Assembly (NCBI GenBank): GCA_018267285.1 | Contig: JAFDYU010000007.1 | Coordinates: 124,206 to 188,205, forward strand | Reading direction: 5' to 3' | Source of the DNA: Bacteroidota bacterium | GTDB taxonomy: Bacteria; Bacteroidota; Bacteroidia; Cytophagales; Cyclobacteriaceae | Length of the DNA: 64,000 bases | The notes under the pieces: generated by a model | What the model saw: the letters and a program-made list of their open reading frames with translations, nothing else | Database searches by the model: none | What the model was told of the DNA's origin: nothing | Shown here: positions 7,577-16,369 of the stretch, one piece after another | How the letters are laid out: the number at the start of each line of letters is the position of its first letter | Position numbering within the stretch: the first letter of the stretch is position 1 | Made by a program: the position numbers and the translations under genes

Positions 7577-8769
7577 TACATTTTATGGTCTAAGTTTTTC
7601 CCTTTTTCTTCGTGCTCAAACTCAGGGAGCACTTTAAAAAACAAATCTACTAACTCTTCTTTAGTCCAGTTCACTCTTTTTTTCATTTTTGATATGGACT
7701 CTTCGAATATGTTAAGAATGTCATTGTCGAATGTTGCTTTATTCTTGATCACCCCAACATCGTGGAATGTGGATAAATCCAATGTTTCTTTTTTGGTGAA
7801 AAATTCTTCAAAGTCCTTTTCCCCAGTGGTGTCGCTTTTAAAAAAATAGCAGGGCCATTTTTTTTGCGACTTAAGTTCGCCAACTCTTGCCCGTGCTTCC
7901 TCTTCCGTGGTACATGGGAACGCCTCGTACCCCAAACTTTCGAGAAACCGTACGGCTATATCCGAAAACGTAATCAGGTTTAACTCTTCACTCAGTTTTG
8001 GAAAAAATATATCTCTGTTTTCGCCCAATAAAGTAGATAACAAACACAATTCGCCCGACTCCTGAAAATTAATAAAATATCGTTTCACATCGTTGGGGGC
8101 AGCGATGGGCTGGTTTTTATTGATTCGCTGCATGAACCCGTGCAACAAACTTCCGTCTGAAAACGCCACATTGGCAAAGCGCGCGGTGGAGATCGGTATC
8201 TCTAAGCTGCTTCTCATCAAAAATAATTCCATTATTCTTTTGGAAGCGCCCATCATGTTTACGGGGTTCGCGGCTTTGTCGGTAGAGACGCAGAAATATT
8301 TTTTACTCCCAATGGCTACCGCCTGCTCTACGGTTTTTTTGGTGTTGAATATATTTACCTGAATCATCCGCATTAGCGAATACGGATCTTTCTCGCTTCG
8401 CACATGCTTGAGGGCCGAGAGGTTTAAAATGTAATCGTATTTTGCAGTGTTGTTCTTGATGAACGCATCAAATTCGGCCGACCCACAATCGAGGGGGAGC
8501 GTTTGAAAATCGCCTTTGATGTACCCGAAAGAACTGCGGATATCGCGCACGAGCTCTACCGAATTGTTTTCGCTGATATCTACAACATGAAGAACTTTTG
8601 GGTTTCTTTTAAAAATTTCTTTGGTTACGGCCTGGCCTATTGTGCCTGCCCCGCCAATAACGAGAAAGGAGGATTTTTCTACCTTTTTAATTAATTCCTG
8701 TTGGTGTACTTCAATATCTTCTACAAATAACTTCTTATTTCTGCCAACGAGCGATAGTTCAAAGTTCAT
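7576..8769 (-). CDS. UDP-sugar 4,6-dehydratase-like SDR (short CapD/PglF-type, MxxxK)
   Basis: 397 residues with an N-terminal Rossmann motif (LVIGGAGTIGQAV, about residues 36-48), the STDKAANPVN strand and an MMGASKR active-site motif. In this family MxxxK marks the retaining 4,6-dehydratases (PglF/WbpM), while YxxxK marks inverting FlaA1/PseB. It lacks the N-terminal membrane domain of full-length PglF. It probably makes a UDP-4-keto-6-deoxy-HexNAc, which the adjoining aminotransferase could convert to a 4-amino sugar as in bacillosamine synthesis. It overlaps that gene by 4 bp. An additional region of about 110 residues after the core is not diagnostic. Confidence 0.83.
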   Translation of the reverse strand: MNFELSLVGRNKKLFVEDIEVHQQELIKKVEKSSFLVIGGAGTIGQAVTKEIFKRNPKVLHVVDISENNSVELVRDIRSSFGYIKGDFQTLPLDCGSAEFDAFIKNNTAKYDYILNLSALKHVRSEKDPYSLMRMIQVNIFNTKKTVEQAVAIGSKKYFCVSTDKAANPVNMMGASKRIMELFLMRSSLEIPISTARFANVAFSDGSLLHGFMQRINKNQPIAAPNDVKRYFINFQESGELCLLSTLLGENRDIFFPKLSEELNLITFSDIAVRFLESLGYEAFPCTTEEEARARVGELKSQKKWPCYFFKSDTTGEKDFEEFFTKKETLDLSTFHDVGVIKNKATFDNDILNIFEESISKMKKRVNWTKEELVDLFFKVLPEFEHEEKGKNLDHKM

Positions 8770-9908
8770 GCTTGTTCTTTTATGGCTTTGTCTAAATTCT
8801 CAACAACTAATTCAATCTCGTTCTTTTTCATCGTAGGATATAGCGGAAGAGTTAGTTCTTGAGGGCTTATCAGATCACATATTGGTGTGAAAGAATCTTT
8901 TAATTCTTCCCGGTATGCAGTAAATGATTTGATGGATGGGTAGTGAATGCTCGTTTGGATTCCTTTATCCTTCATTGAATTAAATACGGCCTCACGATTT
9001 ACTCCACCGGGGAGCATCAACGGATAAATGTGATACGCCAATTTTTTTTCTGAAGTATTTTGAAAAGGGATCTTAACGCCCTGAAACTCACTTAGCAACT
9101 TATGGTAATATAAAGTATGTGCTTTGCGTTGAGCGTTTGCTTCATCAAGTTTTGAAAGTTGAACTAAACCAAGTGCAGCCCGCATTTCATCCATTCTGTA
9201 GTTTAGGCCGGGCTGAAGTACATCGTATGTCACAGCTCTACCTTTGTGCCGGTCTAACGTTAATGTTGACATGCCGTGCGAACGCAAAAATTTTATTTTA
9301 CTGTTTAATTCTTCTGTTTTGGCAATAACCATCCCCCCTTCTCCTACGGAAAGGTTTTTATTGGTGAAGAAACTAAAACACGATAAATCTCCAAAGTTGC
9401 CACACCTGGTGCCTTTGTATTCAGCCCCGGGCGCATGAGCCACATCTTCTATCAGGGCAATGTTTTTTGATTTACAGAGCTTAACGATTTCGTCCATCTC
9501 GCAGGGCACACCGCCAAAATGAACAATCATTACTGCCTTTGTTTTAGACGTGATCTTTGCCTCTATGGTGCCTGCTGAAACATTCCAATCTTCAAGAGAA
9601 GTAACATCCGCAATTACAGGGGTAGCACCTGTCATTTTCACCACATTGGCATCGGCAATAAAAGTGAGCCCTGAGACAATTACTTCATCTCCTTGTTTTA
9701 TATCGAGTGCAAGAAGAGCCATGTGAAGTGCTGCCGTACAATTGGCAACGGCTGTTGGCAGGTGGGAAGCTCCGATGTAGGCACCAAACTTCTCTTCAAA
9801 ATTTTTGGTTTGATCGCCCATGGTGATCCACCGGCTTTTGAGTACTTGAGCCACAGCTTCTTCTTCTCGGTGATCGTAATTTAATTCAAAGAGTTGAACT
9901 TTCCACAT
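8766..9908 (-). CDS. DegT/DnrJ/EryC1/StrS-family sugar aminotransferase
   Basis: 380 residues of the PLP-dependent sugar aminotransferase family. Visible features are the ANCTAALHMAL substrate/PLP-phosphate region, ALIEDVAHAPGAEYKG with the PLP-ring Asp, and the Schiff-base lysine at about residue 184 in SFFTNKNLSVGEGGM. Its partner is most likely the 4,6-dehydratase encoded immediately downstream (4-bp overlap). Together they would give a UDP-4-amino-4,6-dideoxy-HexNAc in the PglE manner. The start overlaps the 3' end of the glycosyltransferase gene by 23 bp. No PglD-type acetyltransferase sits in this arm. Confidence 0.88.
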   Translation of the reverse strand: MWKVQLFELNYDHREEEAVAQVLKSRWITMGDQTKNFEEKFGAYIGASHLPTAVANCTAALHMALLALDIKQGDEVIVSGLTFIADANVVKMTGATPVIADVTSLEDWNVSAGTIEAKITSKTKAVMIVHFGGVPCEMDEIVKLCKSKNIALIEDVAHAPGAEYKGTRCGNFGDLSCFSFFTNKNLSVGEGGMVIAKTEELNSKIKFLRSHGMSTLTLDRHKGRAVTYDVLQPGLNYRMDEMRAALGLVQLSKLDEANAQRKAHTLYYHKLLSEFQGVKIPFQNTSEKKLAYHIYPLMLPGGVNREAVFNSMKDKGIQTSIHYPSIKSFTAYREELKDSFTPICDLISPQELTLPLYPTMKKNEIELVVENLDKAIKEQA

Positions 9909-11154
9909 GGTCTAAATTTACGTTATTAGTTGATTTTGAAGTTATTGCATTTAGAAAATTTACGGAAAGAACTTTGTAGCTATGGTGTTTCAGTGCAGCT
10001 TTCTTCCCATTCTCACCCATCTCTACTTTCTCTTCACTTGGTAAGAGCGTGAGTTTATCAATCCCTTTTGCAATTGATATTGCATCTTCTGGCTCAACAT
10101 TAATTCCACATTTATATTCCACCACCATATTATTGCCTGCCTTAATTGCCTGAAGTATTGGTTTTCCTGCCATCATGTAGTCAATCAATTTGTTTGGGCT
10201 TATTCCGTACTGAAACAACGGTTGGTTCTGTAGGCCGATAAATAAAAAATCAAAAGATCGTAATAATTCAGGAATGCATTTTTTTGGTACCGATGGGAGA
10301 AAAAAAACATTTTCTATATTTTCTATATTTACTGATTTAATTAAATTATCTTTTTCTGGCCCATCGCCAACAAGCACTATAGCTGTGTTAGTTGTGATGT
10401 GCTTTCCTGCTTTTAGAAATGAATATAGAGAGTTTGCAATACCATGACTACCAGTATAGCCGATCAGATAATTATATTTTTTCTTGATATCTGCTAATCG
10501 TTTGGCATGGCCTTCTGGTATTGGTTCACTAGCCTTCCATTCTTCGATGTCTATTCCGTTTGGAATAAAATGAAATTTAGTTGGATTCAATCCCCTAGAT
10601 TTCATATAGGGTAATGCCGCAGGCAGCATGGAGATTACACAATCGGCATTTTTGTAACCAAAATCTTCAGCCCATTGAATTAACTTTATGAACGGATGAT
10701 TTTTTGAGTAGCCACCGAGCTCCATGGGCGAAAGTGGCCATAGATCGTGTACTTCAAAACAGAATTTAGAGTTACATTTCTTTGCTAATCTTTTTATAGG
10801 AAATACATCCAACGGATAAGTTGATGAGGCAATAATAACGTCAGGTTTAAATTGACGAATTTCCTTGGAGGTTTTAAAAAATAAACCATAAACGAAAAGC
10901 AAAAAGCTTAAAATTCTTCCTACTCCGTTCCCCTTGTAGACATTGGTTTTTATCCAAAAATATCTTACAGAGTCCACAACCTGAATCTCATTATACTTTC
11001 CAGTTGGTTGTTGAGATCGCAAATGAGAAAATGACGCACCAATAACGATAATATCATGCCCCAATTTCGACCATTCTCTCGCAAGATAATATGGCCTGAA
11101 CTCCATTCCAAAGGATGGGCCACCAGCATAATGATTTACGAGAACAATCTTCAT
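9886..11154 (-). CDS. Glycosyltransferase family 4 (WbuB-like)
   Basis: 422 residues with a GT-B layout. The N-terminal opening MKIVLVNHYAGGPSFGMEFRPYYL and EVHDLWPLSPMELGGYS are typical of the WbuB group, which adds N-acetyl-fucosamine-like sugars in O-antigen synthesis. The C-terminal domain has YTGSHGIANSL and the SPNKLIDYMMAGKPIL nucleotide-sugar-binding region. It is a cytoplasmic or peripheral enzyme. It overlaps the methyltransferase gene by 4 bp and the aminotransferase gene by 23 bp, so it sits in the middle of a tightly coupled operon. The acceptor and donor sugars are not determinable here. Confidence 0.87.
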   Translation of the reverse strand: MKIVLVNHYAGGPSFGMEFRPYYLAREWSKLGHDIIVIGASFSHLRSQQPTGKYNEIQVVDSVRYFWIKTNVYKGNGVGRILSFLLFVYGLFFKTSKEIRQFKPDVIIASSTYPLDVFPIKRLAKKCNSKFCFEVHDLWPLSPMELGGYSKNHPFIKLIQWAEDFGYKNADCVISMLPAALPYMKSRGLNPTKFHFIPNGIDIEEWKASEPIPEGHAKRLADIKKKYNYLIGYTGSHGIANSLYSFLKAGKHITTNTAIVLVGDGPEKDNLIKSVNIENIENVFFLPSVPKKCIPELLRSFDFLFIGLQNQPLFQYGISPNKLIDYMMAGKPILQAIKAGNNMVVEYKCGINVEPEDAISIAKGIDKLTLLPSEEKVEMGENGKKAALKHHSYKVLSVNFLNAITSKSTNNVNLDHVESSTL

Positions 11155-11867
11155 TGCTCAGCTTTAACAGCCACTCCAAAAACTATATATCGCATATTTT
11201 GAGGAACAATTTTACTGATCAAAAAGCGATCGATCTTGCCTAGAAAATTTCGTTGTTTTTCAGTTCGTCCAAAAGCACCAAGAAACCCCGTGGTATCATA
11301 ATCAAGTACCGAAAATTTCTTAAAAAGAACTTTTAGTTCATTCAGAGTGAAATAATTCCACTCATAACCCCATGCAACAAATTTCTTTCTAAAGAATTGA
11401 TGTAATTTAGATGAAGAAGCATTTTCAGCAAACAAAACCTTGCCATTAGGTTTCAGAGCTTCATATATTTGATCAATCACTACTGGTGCTAGATTTTGTT
11501 TATTCTTATTAATCCCCCCGAGAATTGACTTGAAAATGATTAAGTCGAAATGACTTTTGTAAGGAATGTTAGTTGCATCAATTATTTCATAATTGATTAG
11601 TTCGCCTTCTAAGTATTTGCTATGGGTTTTTCTTGATTTTAACTGAGGATCAAATACATCTGAACATATTACTTTGTTTCCCTCCATTGCCAACCATAAA
11701 GAAAGACCACCATTCTGTGCGCCTAACTCCAAGCATTGAAAATGTTGATCCTTTAGTTCAATCTTTTCTCTCCAGAAATCAATAGCTGCAGACCAATTAA
11801 TAATATCCCAACATAAATAGTCCTTTAATAATGATTGATTGAGTTTTAACGGATTACGGTGTTTCAT
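11151..11867 (-). CDS. Class I SAM-dependent methyltransferase
   Basis: 238 residues. Motif I is CLELGAQNGGLSLWLA at about residues 46-61, with the acidic residue at the end of strand 2 (ICSDVFD) and the post-I segments that define a class I Rossmann methyltransferase. It lies first in the minus-strand polysaccharide arm, so it may methylate a glycan or nucleotide sugar, or may cap chains. That is inference from position. A Bacteroidota-type promoter lies 18 bp upstream. Codon usage and base composition are AT-rich like the adjoining genes. Confidence 0.82.
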   Translation of the reverse strand: MKHRNPLKLNQSLLKDYLCWDIINWSAAIDFWREKIELKDQHFQCLELGAQNGGLSLWLAMEGNKVICSDVFDPQLKSRKTHSKYLEGELINYEIIDATNIPYKSHFDLIIFKSILGGINKNKQNLAPVVIDQIYEALKPNGKVLFAENASSSKLHQFFRKKFVAWGYEWNYFTLNELKVLFKKFSVLDYDTTGFLGAFGRTEKQRNFLGKIDRFLISKIVPQNMRYIVFGVAVKAEQ

Positions 11868-11884
11868 GGGGTTCTAAAATCAGG

Positions 11885-11914
11885 CAAAGATAGAAATAAG
11901 AGTAAGTAAGCCAA
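11885..11914 (-). promoter_or_regulatory. Promoter of the minus-strand polysaccharide arm
   Basis: On the minus strand a TTG (11914-11912) is followed after 19 nt by TATCTTTG (11892-11885), an exact fit to the Bacteroidota consensus. The methyltransferase ATG follows about 17 bp after the -7 box. All genes down to ccmB are closely spaced or overlapping, so this promoter could serve the entire arm. Confidence 0.55.
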
Positions 11915-12008
11915 TGCCGTATGTATTTATGTGTGAGGTTTAAATGTGCGCCATATTCAATATCTTTTTTGGATTCTTATCATAGTCTCGTACAGACTGT
12001 AAAATGTA

Positions 12009-12016
12009 TAATTTTG
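12009..12016 (+). promoter_or_regulatory. Candidate -7 box for the plus-strand polysaccharide arm
   Basis: TAATTTTG matches TAnnTTTG and lies 20 bp before the ATG of the first plus-strand glycosyltransferase. No TTG is seen at the expected -33 distance, so the call is weak. The 169-bp divergent interval otherwise shows no clear operator. Confidence 0.35.
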
Positions 12017-12036
12017 TGTGATAAATTACTTTACTT

Positions 12037-13143
12037 ATGATTAGAGTTTGTCATCTGACAACAGCACATTCCAGACACGATATAAGGATATTCATAAAAG
12101 AATGCCAATCTCTTTCTACACTCTATGAAATACATCTAATTGTGGCTGATGGAAAAGGTGATTCGTTTGAAAATAACGTGAGAATACATGATGTTGGTGT
12201 GACTAACTACAGGCTGTTTAGATTTTTAAAAACATCAGATGCAATATTCAGAAAAGCACTTGAATTGGATTGTTCAATATACCATTTCCATGATCCCGAC
12301 TTTATTTTTGGTGCCGTCCTTCTAAAACTCAAAGGTAAAAAGGTAATATATGATATTCATGAAGATGTACCGCGAGACATTCTCTCCAAAGATTATCTGG
12401 GGATTTTTAGAAAACCTGTATCCATAATATTCGAATGGTTTGAAAATTGGGCGGCAAAGAAATTCGATTCCCTAGTCACTGCCACCCCATACATAAAAGA
12501 GAGATTTGATAAGATAAATAAAAATACATGGTGTGTTAATAATTATCCGTTGCAGTCAGAGATTTCTGGAAACAGATATACGAATGACGAGCAACCCACG
12601 CCCTTAAGAATAGCGTATATAGGAGGAATTTCCAAAATAAGAGGGATATGTGAGCTCATCGATGCATTGGAGCGTATCCCTATTCAACTGGAGCTAGCCG
12701 GTGAGTTTGAAAACGAAGACATCAAAAAACAGATTGTATCTAAACAAGCGTGGAACAAAGTAAATTATTATGGAAATGTAAACCGAAAAAAGGTTAAGGA
12801 AATTATGAATAAATGCATTGCGGGCGTGGTTACGTTCCATCCTGAACCTAATCACATTAACGCACAGCCTAATAAAATCTTTGAGTATATGTCTTCGGGA
12901 TTAGCTGTAGTATGTTCTCACTTTGAAATGTGGAAACGCCTTATCGATAGCCATCAGTGTGGTGTCTATGCAGATCCACAAGACGCAATGTCGATTGCCG
13001 CAGCAATTTCCCAAATAATTAAAGATATAAACAAAACTTATGAGATGGGCAAAAATGGATTGAAAGCTGTTCGTGAGCAATTCAATTGGGACATTGAAAA
13101 AATAAAATTGTTTGAGGCTTATTCTTTTGTTTTGAAACAATGA
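12037..13143 (+). CDS. Glycosyltransferase family 4
   Basis: 368 residues, GT-B fold. The N terminus MIRVCHLTTAHSRHDIRIF and the HFHDPDFIFG and YDIHEDVPRDI segments are typical of a GT4 subgroup in polysaccharide loci. The C-terminal domain has IAYIGGISKIRGICELIDAL and the EPNHINAQPNKIFEYMSSGLA donor-binding region with the conserved Glu. It presumably adds one sugar of the repeat unit at the cytoplasmic face. It is the first gene of the divergent plus arm and lies 73 bp before the AsnB-type gene. The DNA is clearly AT-rich. Confidence 0.87.
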   Translation: MIRVCHLTTAHSRHDIRIFIKECQSLSTLYEIHLIVADGKGDSFENNVRIHDVGVTNYRLFRFLKTSDAIFRKALELDCSIYHFHDPDFIFGAVLLKLKGKKVIYDIHEDVPRDILSKDYLGIFRKPVSIIFEWFENWAAKKFDSLVTATPYIKERFDKINKNTWCVNNYPLQSEISGNRYTNDEQPTPLRIAYIGGISKIRGICELIDALERIPIQLELAGEFENEDIKKQIVSKQAWNKVNYYGNVNRKKVKEIMNKCIAGVVTFHPEPNHINAQPNKIFEYMSSGLAVVCSHFEMWKRLIDSHQCGVYADPQDAMSIAAAISQIIKDINKTYEMGKNGLKAVREQFNWDIEKIKLFEAYSFVLKQ

Positions 13144-13216
13144 AAATTGCTGTATAGTTGCATAAAGTGAGAAATAAACAAATTAGCAGGTATTTTTTTT
13201 TAAACAAATCTTTACT

Positions 13217-15031
13217 ATGTGCGGTATTTTTGGAGCTGTTAAATTGGAAGGGAATTTTGATGATGAGCTCATCAATACCTTTGATAAAGCAGTAAGCTTG
13301 GTAAGCCATCGAGGGCCTGATTCACAAGGATCTAAAATTTTTTATAACAATTTAAGTAAGCCATACTTGTATCTGGGACATCGAAGGCTTTCAATAATTG
13401 ATCTATCGTCCGAAGCAAACCAACCTATGGAAGATGATGGAATTTGGATTGTATTTAATGGCGAAATATTTAATTATGTAGAAATTAAAGAAAATCTAAA
13501 AAAGCTGGGTCACAAGTTCAAGACTGACTCGGATACTGAAGTGATCCTGAAGACCTATTTACAGTATGGAACAGAAGGTTTCCATCGGTTTAATGGCATG
13601 TGGGCATTTATACTTTTTGACTCTAAGAACAATAAAATTATTGCAAGTCGAGACCGATTCTCCATCAAACCACTATACTATTTCGAACAAGATGGAGCTA
13701 TTTTTTTTTCAAGCGAACTTCGCCAGATTTTACTTCTTTCAAAAAAGCGAAAACCAAATATAAAGACCCTAAATACCTTCTTGCTTCAATCGGTTAGAGA
13801 TCATGATCTTGAAACCTTTTATGAAGAAATCTATAAAATCCCCGCAAAGTCAAGCATGGTTATAGATCTTAATAATAAGAGCAGGAATATCATAAAATAT
13901 TGGAACTATGGTTCTAGTACAATATATACGGAAGATCAAGCAATCGAAAAATTTCATGAGACAATAGAGAATAGCATCCGCTTAAGGCTGAGAAGCGATG
14001 TAGAGATTGGTTGTTTATTGAGTGGAGGTTTGGACTCATCGTTGATTTCAGCATTGTCCAACAAAATAGGGGTAAACCCTATTCGAACCTTTTCGGTTAT
14101 ATCCAACGATAAAAAAGAAAATGAAGAAGAATTCATTGATATAATGGTAAAAGAGGGTAAATTATTGAATCGGAAAATTCATTTTGATCCAGAGCAGGCT
14201 GTCCACTATATAGATAAATGCCTGTTCTATCAAGAACAGCCATTCAGTACAGCTAGTGTAGTTGCCCAATTTATGATTTATGAACTTATCCGCTCGAAAG
14301 ATAATATTAAAGTAGTTTTAAGCGGCCAAGGAGGAGATGAGACACTTATGGGGTATCTCAAATATTTCTTTTTTTACTTAAACAGTTTAAAAAAAGAAAA
14401 AAAATATTTTCAAGCATTAAAAGAAATATTTTTTTCATTAGCATATCGGACTGCTATTGTTCAGTTCGAGTTAAGTAGTGCAAAAAGATATATGCCAGTA
14501 CTTTTGTCCCGCCAGTCTTCTTATTTAAAAATAAATTCGGATTCATTAGTAAAAATATGGGATGCTAATTCAATACAGGAACGTCAAATTAATGATATCG
14601 ATCATTATTCTGTGCCTGCACTCACTCATTATGAGGATCGAAATTCAATGGCACATTCTATTGAGTCAAGAACCCCTTTCCTCGACCACGAAGTTGTAAA
14701 CTTTTTAGTTCATTTGCCGGTTCATTTAAAATATAAAAACGGATGGTCTAAATACCTTTTGAGGAAAGCATCTCACGATCTTCCCAATAAGATACGATGG
14801 AGGCGAGACAAGAAAGGCTTTACTGTTCCTGAGGCAAAATGGTGCAAGACCCTTTTGAAAGACGAAATCGAAAAGATTGGTCAAAAAAGCATTCTCGAAG
14901 AGATAGGTGTTCTGGATGGTAAGGCCTTTAGAGAATACTTTAAAAAGTTTTTAGAAGGCAGCAAGTTTACTAATTCAAAAGAAGTGTTTTCCGTATTGAT
15001 GGCTGAGAAGTGGTTGAAAACCTTCCATTAG
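13217..15031 (+). CDS. asnB: Glutamine-hydrolysing asparagine synthase-like amidotransferase
   Basis: 604 residues, close to the usual length for AsnB. The N terminus MCGIFG supplies the Cys2 nucleophile of the Ntn-type glutaminase domain, followed by SHRGPDSQG and the RRLSIIDLS segment. The synthetase domain shows the pyrophosphate loop LSGGLDSSL at about residues 267-275 and GQGGDETLMGY. Inside polysaccharide loci such enzymes are thought to amidate uronic acids rather than to make asparagine. The UDP-GlcNAc3NAcA module further downstream makes that reading attractive, but it is an inference. The start codon is fixed by the catalytic Cys. Confidence 0.9.
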   Translation: MCGIFGAVKLEGNFDDELINTFDKAVSLVSHRGPDSQGSKIFYNNLSKPYLYLGHRRLSIIDLSSEANQPMEDDGIWIVFNGEIFNYVEIKENLKKLGHKFKTDSDTEVILKTYLQYGTEGFHRFNGMWAFILFDSKNNKIIASRDRFSIKPLYYFEQDGAIFFSSELRQILLLSKKRKPNIKTLNTFLLQSVRDHDLETFYEEIYKIPAKSSMVIDLNNKSRNIIKYWNYGSSTIYTEDQAIEKFHETIENSIRLRLRSDVEIGCLLSGGLDSSLISALSNKIGVNPIRTFSVISNDKKENEEEFIDIMVKEGKLLNRKIHFDPEQAVHYIDKCLFYQEQPFSTASVVAQFMIYELIRSKDNIKVVLSGQGGDETLMGYLKYFFFYLNSLKKEKKYFQALKEIFFSLAYRTAIVQFELSSAKRYMPVLLSRQSSYLKINSDSLVKIWDANSIQERQINDIDHYSVPALTHYEDRNSMAHSIESRTPFLDHEVVNFLVHLPVHLKYKNGWSKYLLRKASHDLPNKIRWRRDKKGFTVPEAKWCKTLLKDEIEKIGQKSILEEIGVLDGKAFREYFKKFLEGSKFTNSKEVFSVLMAEKWLKTFH

Positions 15032-15124
15032 TTATTGTTGGCAATATTTCCAGAACCAGGACAATCAAAAAGGTATTTTTTGTAGATAACGCTATTAATT
15101 TAAACATTGAAGAATTTTGAGAGG

Positions 15125-16369
15125 ATGTTGAAAAAAATCCTAAATAATAGTTTTAACAGAAATGTGATCGTCTTGTTCACAGGCACTACCATTGCGCAGG
15201 CCATTCCAATCGCTATTTCTCCAATTGTAACGAGGCTGTATACACCAAGTGAGTTTGGGATTTTTGCGTTGTTTTTTTCGATTACCAATCTCTTGGCAGT
15301 ACTTGCAACGGCACGTTATGAGCTTGCAATAGTACTTCCTCACTCAGAAGAGGAAGCTGATTCAATAGAAAGACTTTGCTTCACTATTGCTTTTGGCTTC
15401 TCAATAGCTCTACTCTTTGTGGTGTTTTTTTTTAAAACTACTATAGCTGAGCTTTTGGGTAGGCCAGAAATTGCAAATTGGTTATATGCAGTACCATTTA
15501 GTGTATTTTTTACGGGCGTAATTCAAAGCCTTACATATAGACTAAATCGGAATAAAGGCTTTAAAGAGATGACGTATCTAAAGCTAACACAAACCTCTGT
15601 GACAGGAGGGGCAAGTATAGCTTTCGGAATATCCAGATTGATGGGGGGGCTAATTGTGAGTCTGATATTAGGACAAATTGCATCTATTGTGCTTCAACAT
15701 TTAAAAAAAAAAATTATATTCTCTAGGTGGAGCGACCTGAGAACGGTTGCAAAAAAATATAGAAATTTTGCAATAGGAACACCTGCGGCTTTACTTAATA
15801 CCGCTGCGACTAGTTTGCCATTATTCTTGATATCAAAAATAGCCGAAAAAAAGGAAGTTGGTTTTTACGGATTAGTAGAAAGAAGCATCAGTGCGCCAAT
15901 TTCGCTTGTATCGTACTCAGTTTCTCAAGTGCTACTCGAGGAAATCGCAACCCGACACAGGCAAGGATTGCCTATTAAGGATAAGATTTTACACCTGACA
16001 AAAATGTTGTTCCTTATAGGGGTATTACCATTCGGGGCTTTATGCATTTTTTCGAGCAAAATCTTTGAGGTTGTATTTGGTGCTCAATGGATTCAGGCAG
16101 GGCATTACGCGTCAATACTTTCGGTTGCCTTTTTTGCTCGCTTTATCGTGTCACCCCTTAGTTCAGTCTTTGTTTCAACAAATAAGCTACAGAGACTCGT
16201 TCTATGGCAAATCATATATTTCTGTTCAACCCTTGCTATATCTACTTACAGTTATTTCTACTCTGGCATTGATGAATTCCTCATCCTCCTTTTGACCAAT
16301 GACTTGCTCATGTATTCGTTTCATTTTTATCTAATTTTAAGGCTATCGAAAAAAGATAGTACACATTAA
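15125..16369 (+). CDS. Oligosaccharide flippase (Wzx/MATE-like polysaccharide exporter)
   Basis: About 414 residues from the ATG at 15125; an in-frame TTG at 15107 would add six. It has roughly 12 hydrophobic helices and the family opening FTGTTIAQAIPIAISPIVTRLYTPSEFGIFALF, typical of polysaccharide_synt/Wzx proteins. Wzx flips undecaprenyl-linked repeat units across the inner membrane. Together with the two polymerase/ligase-like genes downstream it forms the Wzx/Wzy-type export core. Its stop overlaps the next gene's start by one base (TAATG). The gene is AT-rich. Confidence 0.87.
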   Translation: MLKKILNNSFNRNVIVLFTGTTIAQAIPIAISPIVTRLYTPSEFGIFALFFSITNLLAVLATARYELAIVLPHSEEEADSIERLCFTIAFGFSIALLFVVFFFKTTIAELLGRPEIANWLYAVPFSVFFTGVIQSLTYRLNRNKGFKEMTYLKLTQTSVTGGASIAFGISRLMGGLIVSLILGQIASIVLQHLKKKIIFSRWSDLRTVAKKYRNFAIGTPAALLNTAATSLPLFLISKIAEKKEVGFYGLVERSISAPISLVSYSVSQVLLEEIATRHRQGLPIKDKILHLTKMLFLIGVLPFGALCIFSSKIFEVVFGAQWIQAGHYASILSVAFFARFIVSPLSSVFVSTNKLQRLVLWQIIYFCSTLAISTYSYFYSGIDEFLILLLTNDLLMYSFHFYLILRLSKKDSTH